Assembly (NCBI RefSeq): GCF_000374545.1
Contig: NZ_KB894585.1
Coordinates: forward strand, 117,600-181,599
Length of the DNA: 64,000 nt
Reading direction: 5' to 3'
From: Anaeromusa acidaminophila DSM 3853
GTDB taxonomy: Bacteria; Bacillota; Negativicutes; Anaeromusales; Anaeromusaceae
Position 1 is the stretch's first letter; every line of letters starts with the position of its first letter. Shown one piece after another: positions 7,883 to 15,524 of this stretch. Made by a program: the position numbers and the translations under genes. The notes beneath the pieces are model-generated. The model searched no databases, was not told where the DNA came from, and was given only the letters and a program-made list of their open reading frames with translations.

Positions 7883-9322
7883 ATGGTAGTAGATCAGGCG
7901 CTGATAGCAAAAATCACCGCTGAAATTGTAGCTTCATTGCAAGGCGGCGAAGGAAACGCGAAGCAAGTGCAAGACGGCATTTTTGATACGGTTGATGAAG
8001 CCGTTGCCGCCGCTCGCAAGGCGTATAAAGAATTGAAACAATTTTCTCGTATGGAACGGGAAAAGTTCGTGCAGGCTATACGGGATGCCGCTTATACCAA
8101 CGCGTCTACCATGGCGGAAATGGCGGTATGGGAAAGCGGTATGGGCCGTGTAAGCGACAAAATTCTCAAAAATCAGCTGGCAGCTACGAAAAGCCCGGGT
8201 ACGGAGGATCTGAAACCGACCGCCTGGACCGGGGATGATGGCTTGACTCTGCTGGAAATGGGACCGTACGGAGTGATTGGCTCCATTACGCCGACCACCA
8301 ACCCTACGGAAACCATCATTTGCAACGGCATCGGCATGATTGCCGCAGGCAATGCGATTTTCTTCAGCCCTCATCCGACGGCGAAGAATACCTCTCTTTG
8401 GACCATCCGGCTTTTTAACGAAGCCATTGTTAAAGCAGGCGGTCCGGCTAACCTTATGACGTCCGTAGCGAATCCGTCCATTGAGGCGGCTAATGCTATG
8501 ATGAACCATCCCGATATCAACATGCTGGTGGCTACCGGCGGACCTGGCGTGGTAAAAGCCGTCCTGTCGTCCGGCAAGAAAGCCATCGGCGCGGGTGCAG
8601 GCAACCCTCCTGTGGTTGTTGATGAAACAGCAGACATTCCCAAAGCGGCCAAGGATATTGTCAATGGATGTTCTTTTGACAACAACTTGCCTTGCATTGC
8701 GGAAAAAGAGGTCATCGCTGTCGGCTCTATCGCGGATCAGCTGATGATGTACATGCAGCGCAATGGCGCGTACTTGATTAATGAAGAGCAGCGCGAAGCG
8801 CTCAAAGAAGTGATCATGACCGCCAAAGAAGGCAAGATTGCCGAAGGCTGCACAGGTCCTGCCAAAAAAGTCTATGGCATCAACAAGGATTATGTAGGTA
8901 AATCGGCGCAGTACATTTTGGATAAGATCGGCATTTCGGTGCCGGATACGATCAAAGTGGTTCTGTGCGAAGCGCCCGCGGATCATCCTTTTGTTGTGGA
9001 AGAACTGATGATGCCGGTATTGCCGGTGGTATCCGTTAAAGACATTGATGCCGCTATTGCGCTGGCTGTCAAAGTGGAGCACGGCAACCGTCATACGGCC
9101 ATTATGCATTCCAAAAATGTAGACAATTTGACGCAGATGGCCAAAGCCATTGAAACCACCATTTTTGTAAAAAATGCACCGTCTTATGCCGGTATTGGCG
9201 TAGGCGGCGAAGGGTACACCACCTTTACGATTGCCGGCCCCACCGGCGAGGGACTGACTTCCGCCAAAAGCTTTACCCGTCAGCGCCGCTGCGTGCTGGT
9301 GGATGGCTTCTCCATCGTTTGA
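7883..9322 (+). CDS. pduP: CoA-acylating propionaldehyde dehydrogenase PduP
   Basis: Oxidises propionaldehyde with NAD and CoA to propionyl-CoA in the lumen. It has 479 residues; the family is about 460. Residues 1-18 (VVDQALIAKITAEIVASL) are the encapsulation helix that gave the first proof of cargo targeting in this family. The catalytic cysteine is C271 in NNLPCIAEKE, with the aldehyde dehydrogenase fold around it (GPYGVIGSITPTTNP, GAGAGNPPVVVDETAD). GGAGG at 7871-7875 sets the start at ATG 7883. The stop overlaps the start of pduS. Confidence 0.95.
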   Translation: MVVDQALIAKITAEIVASLQGGEGNAKQVQDGIFDTVDEAVAAARKAYKELKQFSRMEREKFVQAIRDAAYTNASTMAEMAVWESGMGRVSDKILKNQLAATKSPGTEDLKPTAWTGDDGLTLLEMGPYGVIGSITPTTNPTETIICNGIGMIAAGNAIFFSPHPTAKNTSLWTIRLFNEAIVKAGGPANLMTSVANPSIEAANAMMNHPDINMLVATGGPGVVKAVLSSGKKAIGAGAGNPPVVVDETADIPKAAKDIVNGCSFDNNLPCIAEKEVIAVGSIADQLMMYMQRNGAYLINEEQREALKEVIMTAKEGKIAEGCTGPAKKVYGINKDYVGKSAQYILDKIGISVPDTIKVVLCEAPADHPFVVEELMMPVLPVVSVKDIDAAIALAVKVEHGNRHTAIMHSKNVDNLTQMAKAIETTIFVKNAPSYAGIGVGGEGYTTFTIAGPTGEGLTSAKSFTRQRRCVLVDGFSIV

Positions 9323-10686
9323 TGGAAGAACAGGGGGCGAACCAATTGGCTGAGAATGTACGTGAAGAAATCATTGCCGCCGTTAAGGCGGCAGGTGTAG
9401 TGGGAGCCGGCGGCGCCGGCTTCCCTACGCATGTAAAAATCAACGCCAGTGTCGACACCATTCTGGTGAATGGCGCCGAGTGCGAGCCCCTTCTGCGGGC
9501 GCATCAGCAGCTTATGGCCAGTGAAAGCCAGGCCATGCTGCTGGGCCTGCGGGCCGTGATGGTGGCTACTGGAGCACAAAAGGCGTATGTCGGGCTAAAA
9601 CACAAATACGGTCCGGCTATTGAAAGTCTGACAAAGACCTTGGCCGATATGAACGAAAAAAATGTGGAACTGGCGTATTTGCCGGATATTTATCCGGCCG
9701 GCGACGAGCAAGTGCTGGTTCGTGAAATTACAGGGCGCATTGTGCCGGAAGGCGGTATTCCCCTGCAAGTAGGGGTAGTAGTCGCCAATGTGGAGACGTT
9801 GATTAACGTAGCCAAAGCGTTGCAGGGAGAAGGCGTTACCGAAAAGTACGTCACTATCGGCGGCGCGGTAGCCAAGCCGATAACCATTAAGGCGCCTGTA
9901 GGCATGTCTGTAAAGGAAGCCTTGGTTATGGCGGGCGGCCCCACAACCGGTCCTTACGCCATTATTGACGGCGGTCCGATGATGGGAAAACTGATTGAAG
10001 AAGACGCGCCAATTACGAAAACAACCGGCGGCTTGTTGGTTTTGCCGGAAAGTCATAGCATTATTCGAGGGCGGCGCTTGTCTTGGGAGCATGTGCTCAA
10101 TCGTTCCCGCGCGGTTTGCTGCAATTGTCGGGCTTGTACCGATGTATGCCCGCGAAACCTTCTGGGACACGGCTTAGAGCCGCATCGTATTATGCAAGCC
10201 ATCGGCCACAGCAACAGCGAGCAACCGGATATTCTGCAGCGAGCCATGCTTTGCTCGGAATGCGGCGCTTGTGAAGTGTTTGGCTGTACCATGGGGTTGT
10301 CGCCACGCTTGGTAAATGGGTATTTGAAAAAGGAATTTGCCAAACAGAAAGTGCGCAATCCATACCATGAAGCTCCTTGCGCGGTACGCGGGGGCCGTGA
10401 ATATCGCATGATTCCCACGAAACGCCTTGTGGCTCGGCTGGGCTTGTCGCAGTATGATGTGAAAGCGCCGCTGTTGGCGGAAATGCCGCAGGTACGCAGC
10501 GTGAAACTATTGTTATCGCAGCACATCGGAGCGCCGGCAAAGCCGATTGTAGCCGTGGGAGACAGTGTCGCGAAAGGGCAATTGGTGGCGGAGATTCCCG
10601 AAGGAGCCGGGCTGGGAGCTAACGTGCATGCCAGTATAGCCGGTAAGGTTGTAAGCATCGACGGCGCCATTGTCATTCAGGCGTAG
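9322..10686 (+). CDS. pduS: Cobalamin reductase PduS (RnfC-like, two 4Fe-4S motifs)
   Basis: Flavin and iron-sulfur protein proposed to reduce cobalamin for PduO and pass electrons across the shell with PduT. The N-terminal GAGGAGFPTH and VNGAECEPLL are RnfC/NuoF-like FMN/NADH-fold motifs. Two 4Fe-4S sites follow: CNCRACTDVCP near residue 266 and CSECGACEVFGC near 311. A C-terminal barrel-sandwich-like segment ends the protein. It has 454 residues. The start is uncertain: ATG 9322 overlaps the pduP stop, whereas TTG 9346 has GGGGGC eight bases upstream and is equally plausible. Confidence 0.93.
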   Translation: MEEQGANQLAENVREEIIAAVKAAGVVGAGGAGFPTHVKINASVDTILVNGAECEPLLRAHQQLMASESQAMLLGLRAVMVATGAQKAYVGLKHKYGPAIESLTKTLADMNEKNVELAYLPDIYPAGDEQVLVREITGRIVPEGGIPLQVGVVVANVETLINVAKALQGEGVTEKYVTIGGAVAKPITIKAPVGMSVKEALVMAGGPTTGPYAIIDGGPMMGKLIEEDAPITKTTGGLLVLPESHSIIRGRRLSWEHVLNRSRAVCCNCRACTDVCPRNLLGHGLEPHRIMQAIGHSNSEQPDILQRAMLCSECGACEVFGCTMGLSPRLVNGYLKKEFAKQKVRNPYHEAPCAVRGGREYRMIPTKRLVARLGLSQYDVKAPLLAEMPQVRSVKLLLSQHIGAPAKPIVAVGDSVAKGQLVAEIPEGAGLGANVHASIAGKVVSIDGAIVIQA

Positions 10687-10707
10687 TAGCGTACAGGGGG
10701 AATGAAC

Positions 10708-11259
10708 ATGAAGCGAGCCATTGGCTTGTTGGAATTGAAGAACATCACGCGGGGCATTTTATCGGCGGATGCTATGCTTAAAGCGGCTAATGTGGACATG
10801 GTTATGGCTCAGCCGCTTTGTCCTGGTAAATATGTGGTTATGGTAGCCGGTGATGTCGGAGCGGTGCAAAGCGCGATTCGCAGCGGCAAGGCGGTAGGCG
10901 GCGAAGAAAATGTAGTGGATGAGTTTGTGCTGCCTAACCCGCATGACTCCTTGATTGGCGCTGTGAGCGGCTGCAGCGACGTCCATGAAATTCATGCTTT
11001 GGGCGTGATTGAAACCTATTCAGTGGCTTCCGCAGTGGTTGCTGCTGATGCGGCGGCTAAAGCGGCTAATGTCGCTCTTATTGATGTGCGTTTAGCGCGC
11101 GGTATGGGCGGCAAGGCGGTTGTGACCTTAACAGGTGACGTGGGCGCTGTCAATTCTGCTGTACGTGCAGGCGCGCATGCCATTGAACATGGCGGATTCC
11201 TGGTGGATCAACTGGTCCTGCCTGCGCCGCATAAAAATTTGCACGAAGCATTATTCTAA
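10708..11259 (+). CDS. pduT: Double-BMC shell protein PduT
   Basis: Tandem-BMC shell protein of 183 residues that forms trimers carrying a central 4Fe-4S cluster. The first BMC domain covers residues 1-88 (AIGLLELKNITRGI to LPNPHDSL), the second 97-183 (ALGVIETYSVASAV to LPAPHKNL). Between them the stretch AVSGCSDVHEIHA holds the single cysteine expected to bind the cluster in the pore. ATG 10708 lies seven bases after AGGGGG; ATG 10702 is too close. Next to pduS, its presumed electron partner. Confidence 0.94.
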   Translation: MKRAIGLLELKNITRGILSADAMLKAANVDMVMAQPLCPGKYVVMVAGDVGAVQSAIRSGKAVGGEENVVDEFVLPNPHDSLIGAVSGCSDVHEIHALGVIETYSVASAVVAADAAAKAANVALIDVRLARGMGGKAVVTLTGDVGAVNSAVRAGAHAIEHGGFLVDQLVLPAPHKNLHEALF

Positions 11260-11298
11260 AACGGACATACCTGCCAAGGAGTGGAAGGGACGGACGAG

Positions 11299-12336
11299 AT
11301 GGAACATACGTTACGTGATGTTATCGATCTGGATTTGCTGCAGCAGATACAGGACCGTTTTGCGTTGGCTATGGGGATGGCCAGTATTACTGTAGACCAT
11401 GAAGGCCCGGTGACGAAGCCGAGCAATTTTACTGATTTTTGCATGAAAAAAACCAGAAATACCACCGAAGGGGCTAAACGCTGCAATGAATGCGATATCA
11501 AAGGCGGCCAAGAAGCAGCCCGTACGGGAAAACCGGCGATTTACTACTGCCATGGAGGTTTGATGGATTTTGCCGCTCCCATTGTTGTAGAAGGAAAACA
11601 ACTTGGTTCCATGCTGGGAGGTCAGGTGCTGCCGCAGCCGCCGGATGAGGAAAAATTTCGCCGGATTGCGGTGGAACTGGGCATTGAACCGGAAGAATAC
11701 CTAGGGGCTTTGCGGAAAATCCGAATTGTGCCGGAAGAAAGCATACGAGCGGCGGCAGATTTGCTCTACATTGTGGCCAATGCGCTGTCTCGCATGGGGT
11801 ACCAGCGGTTGAAGGTAATGAAAAGTACGGAATACTTTTTAGACGTTTCCGGAAGCATGGGAAATCGTATTGCCGACGTTTCCGGGCGGGTAGAGGATGT
11901 AACGAAGCATGTCTCCTCGCTTGTGGAAAACTCACAGCTGCTGTTGGGCTCTACTTCGGAAACGAAGCAGAAAGTGAAAGACACGGATGAAATCTTGCGC
12001 TTTATACGGAATGTGGCCGATCAAACAAAACTATTAGGCTTGAATGCCGCCATTGAGGCGGCGCGGGCTGGCGAAATGGGCCGCGGCTTTGCCGTAGTGG
12101 CGCAGGAGGTGCGGAATCTGGCTGGAGTCAGCGTGGATTCAGCGCAAAAAATAGAAGGGATTCTGCAGAACATACAAAAAGGTATGCAGGAAATCGAAAA
12201 AGAAATTTCCAACACCGGAGCGATTGTCGAACGTCATCAAGAGTTTATGCGGACTATTTCCGATGCGATTCAGGATCTGGATGGCATGGCGCGCAACGTA
12301 CAAGCTGCCGCCGACGAGATGAAACTACAATTGTAG
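11299..12336 (+). CDS. Soluble chemoreceptor: PocR sensory domain plus MCP signalling domain
   Basis: A 345-residue protein without a membrane segment. Residues 10-175 are a PocR domain ([57 protein letters not shown]), the ligand-binding module of the propanediol regulator PocR. Residues 185-345 are a methyl-accepting chemotaxis signalling coiled coil whose tip has [19 protein letters not shown] and [16 protein letters not shown] 11299 has GGAAGGGA eight bases upstream; the in-frame GTG 11281 is less likely. Sitting between pduT and the alcohol dehydrogenase, it probably reports propanediol to the chemotaxis machinery from the cytoplasm. Confidence 0.9.
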   Translation: MEHTLRDVIDLDLLQQIQDRFALAMGMASITVDHEGPVTKPSNFTDFCMKKTRNTTEGAKRCNECDIKGGQEAARTGKPAIYYCHGGLMDFAAPIVVEGKQLGSMLGGQVLPQPPDEEKFRRIAVELGIEPEEYLGALRKIRIVPEESIRAAADLLYIVANALSRMGYQRLKVMKSTEYFLDVSGSMGNRIADVSGRVEDVTKHVSSLVENSQLLLGSTSETKQKVKDTDEILRFIRNVADQTKLLGLNAAIEAARAGEMGRGFAVVAQEVRNLAGVSVDSAQKIEGILQNIQKGMQEIEKEISNTGAIVERHQEFMRTISDAIQDLDGMARNVQAAADEMKLQL

Positions 12337-12348
12337 GGGGTGCGCAAT

Positions 12349-13509
12349 ATGGTTAAACGTATGGTTCTCAATGAAACATCCTATTTTGGCGCAGGCGCTA
12401 TTGAAGTGATTCCGGAAGAAATGACGCGGCGCGGTTTTTCCAAAGCTTTTGTAGTGACCGATAAGGATTTGGTAGCTGCCGGCGTAGCTGCTCAGGTTAC
12501 AGCGGTTTTGGAAAAAGCGTCAGTTCCTTTCTCTCTCTATGATGAAGTAAAACAAAATCCGACAGTGGCTAATGTCAATGGCGGCGTGGCTGCTTTTAAA
12601 GCGTCCGGCGCTGATTGTATTGTGGCCATCGGCGGCGGTTCACCGATTGATACAGCCAAGGGGATTGGCATTGTGGTGAACAATCCTGAATTTGCCGACG
12701 TATGCTCGCTAGAAGGCTGCGCAGCGACTAAAGCCAAAAGCGTGCCGGTCATTGCGGTGCCGACAACGGCGGGAACCGCGGCGGAAGTTACGATTAACTA
12801 CGTTATTACCGATGAAAAAAACGTCAAGAAAATGGTTTGCGTGGATCCTAACGACATTCCCGTTATGGCGGTCGTAGACCCGCAGCTGATGACTTCTATG
12901 CCTAAAGGACTGACGGCGGCCACTGGTATGGATGCGCTAACTCATGCGATTGAAGGGTATATTACCCAGGGCGCTTGGGATATGAGCGATATGTTTGCGT
13001 TGCAGTCCATTAGCCTGATTGCTAAGCACTTGTCTACGGCTGTAGAACAGCCTGCTAATGTGGAAGCCAGAAGCGGCATGGCCTTGGCGCAATATGTGGC
13101 TGGTATGGGTTTCTCTAATGTCGGTTTAGGCATCGTGCATTCCATGGCGCATCCGCTGGGAGCGCTCTATGATACGCCTCATGGCGTTGCTAATGCCTTG
13201 CTGCTTCCTTATGTTATGGAGTACAACGCTCCGGCATCTGGAGAAAAATACAGAGAAATTGCTCGCGCTATGGGTGTTCAGGGTGTGGATGCAATGGAGC
13301 AGGATGCGTATCGCAAAGCGGCTGTAGATGCGGTAGTAAAACTGTCTAAGAAGATTCGGATTCCTCAAAAACTGCAAGATATCGGCGTACAGGAAAAGGA
13401 TCTGCCTAAACTGGCCGCCGCTGCCTTTGCCGATGTTTGTACGCCTGGCAATCCTCGCGAGACGAATGAAAAAGAAATTCTTGCTTTGTATCAGAAGGCG
13501 TATTCTTAG
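12349..13509 (+). CDS. fucO: Iron-dependent alcohol dehydrogenase, FucO/PduQ role
   Basis: Group III iron alcohol dehydrogenase, 386 residues. Long stretches match what I recall of E. coli lactaldehyde reductase FucO: RMVLNETSYFG, VTDKDLVAAGV, NPEFADVCSLEG, VPTTAGTAAEVTINYVITDE, DALTHAIEGYIT, YVAGMGFSNVGLGIVHSMAH and DTPHGVANALLLP. The His residues in the last two, with the Asp of TAGT/DALTH, make the metal site. In this operon it would reduce propionaldehyde to 1-propanol (PduQ role) to regenerate NAD, or lactaldehyde to propanediol. Which is true cannot be told from sequence. GGGGG lies eight bases before the start. Last gene before the terminator. Confidence 0.92.
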   Translation: MVKRMVLNETSYFGAGAIEVIPEEMTRRGFSKAFVVTDKDLVAAGVAAQVTAVLEKASVPFSLYDEVKQNPTVANVNGGVAAFKASGADCIVAIGGGSPIDTAKGIGIVVNNPEFADVCSLEGCAATKAKSVPVIAVPTTAGTAAEVTINYVITDEKNVKKMVCVDPNDIPVMAVVDPQLMTSMPKGLTAATGMDALTHAIEGYITQGAWDMSDMFALQSISLIAKHLSTAVEQPANVEARSGMALAQYVAGMGFSNVGLGIVHSMAHPLGALYDTPHGVANALLLPYVMEYNAPASGEKYREIARAMGVQGVDAMEQDAYRKAAVDAVVKLSKKIRIPQKLQDIGVQEKDLPKLAAAAFADVCTPGNPRETNEKEILALYQKAYS

Positions 13510-13574
13510 GCCGTTGGGGGCCGCCGCGACGCCTCACGGGGACGGCGCGTCACGATAGGACCCATTCGACATGC

Positions 13575-13620
13575 AAAGAAGAAGAGTCGGCAGGTTTCTG
13601 CCGGCTCTTCTTCTTTATTT
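13575..13620. terminator. Bidirectional terminator between the pdu operon and the P-II gene
   Basis: A perfect or near-perfect 19-base inverted repeat (AAAGAAGAAGAGTCGGCAG and its complement) with a four-base loop, ending in TTCTTTATTT. It lies 65 bases after the alcohol dehydrogenase stop and directly against the stop of the convergent P-II gene, so it can end transcription from both sides. Confidence 0.9.
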
Positions 13621-13994
13621 TAAGCGCTTTTGGTATCTTTTGGAGCTTTGATAGCGGCTGGCCCTTCGTCGCCAGTACGGATGCGCACGGCATTGGCCAA
13701 CGGTTGGATAAAGATTTTGCCATCTCCGAGTTTGCCTGTTTTCAAGATTTCTTTAGCGGTTTTGACTACCGTTTCTACCGGTACTTCGCAAACAACAATT
13801 TCCACTTTGATTTTTGGCAGCAAGTTTACGGAATACTCGGAACCGCGGTATACTTCTACATGGCCTTTCGTTAGACCGCTGCCGAAGATTTGACTGACGG
13901 TCATGCCGGTAACGCCGATTTTATTCATGGCTTCTTTGAGTTCGTCCAACTTGGCGGGACGGGTGATGATTTCCACCTTAGTAATAGGTTCCAT
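13620..13994 (-). CDS. glnB: P-II family nitrogen regulatory protein
   Basis: Signal-transduction trimer protein of 124 residues. It shows ITKVEIITRPAKLDELKEAM at the N-terminus, the T-loop with YRGSEYSVNLLPK (a Tyr at the uridylylation position), and the C-terminal IRTGDEGPAAI signature. The start is at 13994, with AGGAGG (complement of 14001-14006) seven bases upstream; a longer reading lacks this site. It stands alone: no amtB or glnA is next to it. The function is presumably nitrogen/2-oxoglutarate sensing; glnB versus glnK cannot be decided. Confidence 0.9.
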   Translation of the reverse strand: MEPITKVEIITRPAKLDELKEAMNKIGVTGMTVSQIFGSGLTKGHVEVYRGSEYSVNLLPKIKVEIVVCEVPVETVVKTAKEILKTGKLGDGKIFIQPLANAVRIRTGDEGPAAIKAPKDTKSA

Positions 13995-14099
13995 GTGTAT
14001 TCCTCCTTTTTGGGGAACAAAAAAATCGCTCCACTGCCAATCAAAACGATTGTCAGAGGAACGACCATTGTTCCGAAACATATTCAAACTATGTTTATA

Positions 14100-14128
14100 A
14101 TTATAGCGGCACTGCGGTGATAAAGCAA
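14100..14128 (-). promoter_or_regulatory. Promoter of the P-II gene
   Basis: On the minus strand, TTGCTT (14128-14123), 17 bases, then TATAAT (14105-14100). It leaves a leader of about 100 bases before the gene, with no motif I recognise. Confidence 0.6.
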
Positions 14129-14140
14129 GCTATTCCGTTC

Positions 14141-14169
14141 TTGACGAATGAGAAAAGTGTTGGTATACT
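14141..14169 (+). promoter_or_regulatory. Sigma-A promoter of the riboswitch-cobT-like operon
   Basis: TTGACG at 14141-14146, a 17-base spacer, then TATACT at 14164-14169. Transcription would begin near 14176, just upstream of the cobalamin aptamer. It is divergent from the P-II promoter. Confidence 0.8.
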
Positions 14170-14189
14170 GACCTCAATTTCATAAATCT

Positions 14190-14390
14190 ATGACTGAGGT
14201 GCCGCTAATTGCGGAGAATAGGGAAGTCGGAGCGGCTTAAGCAAAGGCCGTGTACGCGCGGGCCCGCCACTGTACCGGAGAGAGCTTGCCAGATGCCACT
14301 TGCGCCGAAAAGTTGCAGGGAAGGCGGCAATGTATCGATGAACCGGGAGCCAGGAGACCTGCCTCAGATCAGGAAGACCTTGTTGGATAC
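14190..14390 (+). promoter_or_regulatory. Cobalamin riboswitch
   Basis: The conserved cobalamin aptamer parts are visible in order: GAGGTGCCGC, AATAGGGAAGTCGG, GCCCGCCACTGTA, and the B12 box AGCCAGGAGACCTGCC at 14348-14363. It leads directly into an intrinsic terminator and then the two cobT-like genes, so high cobamide would stop transcription of a cobamide-lower-ligand enzyme, a normal target of this riboswitch class. Confidence 0.95.
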
Positions 14391-14435
14391 AAAGGCTTTT
14401 TAGGATTGCTTCCGCTTCCTAAAAAGCTTTTTTTA
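14391..14435 (+). terminator. Riboswitch-controlled intrinsic terminator
   Basis: Stem AAAGGCTTTTTAGGA / TCCTAAAAAGCTTT (one bulged base) with a loop of about 11 bases, followed by a run of seven T. It lies between the B12 box and the ribosome site of the first cobT-like gene, so it is the expression platform. Confidence 0.85.
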
Positions 14436-14474
14436 TTAAGGTAAGGGGTCTTCCGGAAAGAGAGGGAGTAAATG

Positions 14475-15524
14475 ATGAGTTTGTTGCAAGAAACCCTAGA
14501 GAAAATTGAAAAGCCCGATGCGGCAGCGTATGAAATTGTCAAAAAAAGCTTGGCTCAGAGCGTATATCCTGCGGGGATGCTGGGGCGTCTGCCGGAGATG
14601 GCGGCGACCTATGCAGCGGCTATTGGGAACGCAAAGCCGCAGGAACTAAAGGCTTGCATGGTGATTGCTTGCGCGGATCATGGCGTAGCCCGGCGTTCTG
14701 TCAGCGCTTATCCCATAGAAACAACGGCGCAGATGACAATTAACTATGTGGCGTCGAAGGGCGCCAGCGCCAATGCATTTGCTAATTTTTGCGGGGCGGA
14801 TATGGTAGTTGTTGATGCAGGCGTAGCAGTGGAGCTGCCGTCTTATCCCGGGCTTTGGGAGCGAAAAATTGCCTATGGAACGGAAGATTTTACGCAGGGG
14901 CCGGCCATGACGCAGGAGCAGGCTGTAAAAGCATTGGAAATTGGTATTTCGATTGTGCAGGAAAAAGTGCAAGAAGGATATCGCTGCTTTACATTAGGGG
15001 AAATGGGTATTGGCAATACAACCAGCAGTGCTGCTATTGTAGCGGCTATATCCGGCGAGGACCCGCTGCAAACCACCGGGCGGGGCACGGGTATTTCTGA
15101 TCAACGTTTGGCGGACAAGCGCCAATATGTCCGGCAAGCGCTAACGGTCAATCAACCCTGGGGAACTAACGGGCTGGATGTTTTACGCAAGGTTGGCGGC
15201 TTTGAACTGGGCGTGTTGGCGGGAGTGGTACTGGGGGCTGCGGCGCACAAGTGCCTGGTAATTGTTGACGGGTTGAACACCACGGCGGCGGCCTTGGTGG
15301 CGCAAGGTATTCATGCTGACAGCGCCTCTTATTTATTAGCTTCCCATTTGTCTGGAGAACCGGCTCATCGTATTGCCTTGCGTCAGCTAGAGTTGGAGGC
15401 GTGCGTGGATTTGGGAATTCGCCTTGGAGAGGCGATAGGGGCCTCGTTGGTGGTGGATATGCTGCAGATGGTTTTGGCTATGCTGCAAGACGCCTACGCA
15501 AGTGCAGAGGAGGGATTGGCGTAA
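14475..15524 (+). CDS. CobT homologue, probable ArsA/ArsB-type subunit (first of the pair)
   Basis: Nicotinate-nucleotide:base phosphoribosyltransferase family, 349 residues; activates the lower-ligand base of cobamides. It keeps ADHGVA, the phosphate-binding MGIGNTTSSA (residues 177-186), and the Glu of RLGEAIGAS (E319, near the catalytic E317 of Salmonella CobT). It lacks the usual N-terminal LDNLTKPLGSL, having instead QSVYPAGMLGRLPEMAA. ATG 14475 is seven bases after AGGGAG. Its stop overlaps the next gene's start by one base. Tandem cobT copies of this kind (arsA, arsB) in Sporomusa ovata encode a heterodimer that activates phenol and p-cresol. Assignment to ArsA or ArsB by order is not certain. 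Confidence 0.85.
   Translation: MSLLQETLEKIEKPDAAAYEIVKKSLAQSVYPAGMLGRLPEMAATYAAAIGNAKPQELKACMVIACADHGVARRSVSAYPIETTAQMTINYVASKGASANAFANFCGADMVVVDAGVAVELPSYPGLWERKIAYGTEDFTQGPAMTQEQAVKALEIGISIVQEKVQEGYRCFTLGEMGIGNTTSSAAIVAAISGEDPLQTTGRGTGISDQRLADKRQYVRQALTVNQPWGTNGLDVLRKVGGFELGVLAGVVLGAAAHKCLVIVDGLNTTAAALVAQGIHADSASYLLASHLSGEPAHRIALRQLELEACVDLGIRLGEAIGASLVVDMLQMVLAMLQDAYASAEEGLA

Noticed and set aside
7934..9109. Long minus-strand open frame opposite pduP
   Set aside because: It lies entirely antisense to a gene with clear motifs, has a His/Arg-rich odd composition, no ribosome site and no recognisable domain. It is a shadow of the strong codon bias in pduP.
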